The notes under the pieces: model-generated
Databases searched by the model: none
What the model saw: only the letters and a program-made list of their open reading frames with translations
What the model was told of the DNA's origin: nothing
Shown here: piece by piece, positions 62,811 through 64,000 of the stretch
Layout: each line of letters begins with the position of its first letter
How positions within the stretch are numbered: the first letter of the stretch is position 1
Assembly (NCBI GenBank): GCA_963828705.1
Contig: CAWHGA010000034.1
Span: 65,918-129,917, forward strand
Direction of reading: 5' to 3'
Length of the DNA stretch: 64,000 nt
Origin: CAWDJT01 sp963828705
Lineage (GTDB): Bacteria > Desulfobacterota > Syntrophobacteria > Syntrophobacterales > Syntrophobacteraceae
Program-made: the position numbers and the translations under genes

Positions 62811-64000
62811 GTGAGCAGAGAAAACGATATTGTCATTGTATCGGCGGCTCGCACTGGCATTGGCAGGTTCGGCGGGGCTCTCAAGGATGTCCGTGCCCAC
62901 CAGTTGGCGGCGCATGTCATGAAGGAAGCCTTGAAGCGGGCTGACAATCTGGATCCGCACCTGCTGGATGATATTGTCGTCGGCGATTGCGTCCAGTGCT
63001 TCGATGAAGCCAACACCGCTCGCACCGCGCAGCTGGCTGCCGGAATCCCCTTCGAAGTCCCGGCCTTCACCGTCCAGCGCCAGTGCTCGTCGTCCATGCA
63101 GGCGCTCAATTCCGGCGTGCAACAGCTTCGCTGCGGTGATGCCGAAGTGGTGCTGGTGGGTGGGGTGGAATCCATGAGCAGCGGTCCCTACTACCTGCCC
63201 GGCGCGCGCTGGGGGATGCGCCTGCAAAATCAGGAAGTGGTGGATTCGGTTTGGGAGATGCTCCATTCTGGCAGCGGCGTCTTGGGGGAACGGATGATCA
63301 TGGGAGTCACCGCGGAAAACCTGGCGACCAAATATAACATTTCGCGACAGGCTCAAGATCAGCTGGCCCTGGAAAGCCACAGCAAGGCCGAAGCCGCCAT
63401 CCAAGCCGGACGTTTCAAGGACGAAATCGTTTCCTTCGAAATCCCCGGGAAGAAGGGACAGGCGGTGGTCTTCGACCAGGATGAGCATCCCCGATTTGGA
63501 CTGACCATGGCCGATCTGAGCCGGCTCAAACCGGTATTCAGGCCCGATGGCACGGTGACCGCCGGTAACTCGTCGGGACTCAACGACGGAGCCGCCGCCG
63601 CAGTGCTTATGAGCCGTCGCAAGGCCCAGGAGTTGGGGCTTACGCCGCTGGCCCGCATCGTTGCCCATGCGGCCGCTGGTGTGGAGCCGCATCTCATGGG
63701 TTACGGGCCGGTACCTTCCAGCCAGAAGGCGTTGAAAAAGGCCGGCATGAGCCTCAAAGACATTCAGCTCATAGAAGTCAACGAAGCCTTTGCAGCGCAA
63801 TACATTGCCTGCGAGATGGGGCTCGGCCTCGATCGCACCATCACCAACGTCAACGGCAGCGGCGTGGGGCTCGGCCATCCGGTCGGCTGCACCGGGCTTC
63901 GCATTGTCATTTCGCTCATTTATGAAATGGCTCGGCGTAATCTGGAAGTGGGGCTGGCGACCCTGTGCGTCGGCGGCGGCATGGGCATGACCACCATTGT
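62811..64000 (+). CDS. Acetyl-CoA acetyltransferase (thiolase), 3' end cut by window
   Basis: 396 residues are visible without a stop, nearly the full family length. The nucleophile Cys92 is in VQRQCSSSMQALNSGVQQL, the catalytic His in NGSGVGLGHPVGCTGLRI, NEAFAAQY is present, and the last visible part is the proton-donor cysteine motif CVGGGMGMTT. The segment usually reading NGGAIALGHPLGASG is NGSGVGLGHPVGCTG here, a divergent form. It would condense or cleave acetoacetyl-CoA or longer 3-ketoacyl-CoA. GTG start with GAGGAG upstream. It completes the hbd-acd-thiolase set; an enoyl-CoA hydratase gene is not seen in the window. Confidence 0.92.
   Translation, partial: MSRENDIVIVSAARTGIGRFGGALKDVRAHQLAAHVMKEALKRADNLDPHLLDDIVVGDCVQCFDEANTARTAQLAAGIPFEVPAFTVQRQCSSSMQALNSGVQQLRCGDAEVVLVGGVESMSSGPYYLPGARWGMRLQNQEVVDSVWEMLHSGSGVLGERMIMGVTAENLATKYNISRQAQDQLALESHSKAEAAIQAGRFKDEIVSFEIPGKKGQAVVFDQDEHPRFGLTMADLSRLKPVFRPDGTVTAGNSSGLNDGAAAAVLMSRRKAQELGLTPLARIVAHAAAGVEPHLMGYGPVPSSQKALKKAGMSLKDIQLIEVNEAFAAQYIACEMGLGLDRTITNVNGSGVGLGHPVGCTGLRIVISLIYEMARRNLEVGLATLCVGGGMGMTTI

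Noticed and set aside
1..64000. CRISPR array, integrase, prophage or insertion sequence
   Set aside because: No regularly spaced direct repeats, no transposase or integrase motif and no phage structural gene were seen.

Overview
The window looks like a chromosomal segment of a GC-rich, probably anaerobic member of the Desulfobacterota (former Deltaproteobacteria), such as a sulfate reducer or syntroph. This is inferred from a Tmc-type membrane redox complex with a tetraheme cytochrome c3, a sigma-54 two-component system, a beta-oxidation/butyryl-CoA cluster and hopanoid genes. No rRNA, tRNA or CRISPR array was recognised, and no intact mobile element.

Layout. 0-5 kb: the end of an iron-sulfur protein, a VapBC-like toxin-antitoxin pair, and a translationally coupled membrane protein / histidine kinase / sigma-54 regulator operon. 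5-17.6 kb: hopanoid and envelope region. Leftward are hpnK, an ArnC-like glycosyltransferase and a VTT membrane protein. Rightward are a methyltransferase, a TolC-like channel, hpnN, hpnM, hpnJ, two small ArnE/ArnF-like transporters and hpnI. HpnI, HpnK and HpnJ together are the known set for bacteriohopanetetrol cyclitol ether. 17.7-22.4 kb, leftward: archease, RtcB ligase, a macro-domain protein, a DUF169 protein and an atypical aldehyde dehydrogenase. 22.4-26.3 kb: rlmE, yebC and ruvCAB. 26.4-29.1 kb: tmcC-tmcB-tmcA-like operon. 29.1-30.2 kb: gene-free with repeats. 30.2-32.8 kb: ArnT-like transferase, an AT-rich PAP2 phosphatase gene and a relic of HMG-CoA lyase. 32.8-44 kb: housekeeping genes (priA, an HU gene, a nucleoside phosphorylase, ligA, acylphosphatase, an HU/IHF gene, serS, hpt, nfu). 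44-50 kb, leftward: xseA-xseB-ispA-dxs-tlyA-rlmH, the isoprenoid precursor operon that could feed hopanoid synthesis. 50-54 kb: a peptide ABC importer (permeases and binding protein, no ATPases). 54-59.4 kb: SAM hydrolase-like protein, EamA transporter, IMPase-like protein, glnS. 59.9-64 kb: tetR, hbd, acyl-CoA dehydrogenase and thiolase (cut by the window end).

A strong overall feature is that about twenty single-base frameshifts break conserved genes, including essential ones (serS, dxs, glnS, yebC). Most can be repaired by removing one base. This pattern points to sequencing or assembly error rather than gene decay, so these genes are annotated here across the breaks. The main biological interest is the hopanoid/ArnC-E-F-T-like gene combination, the RtcB-archease-macro cluster, the truncated HMG-CoA lyase, and several palindromic repeat families and operator candidates.
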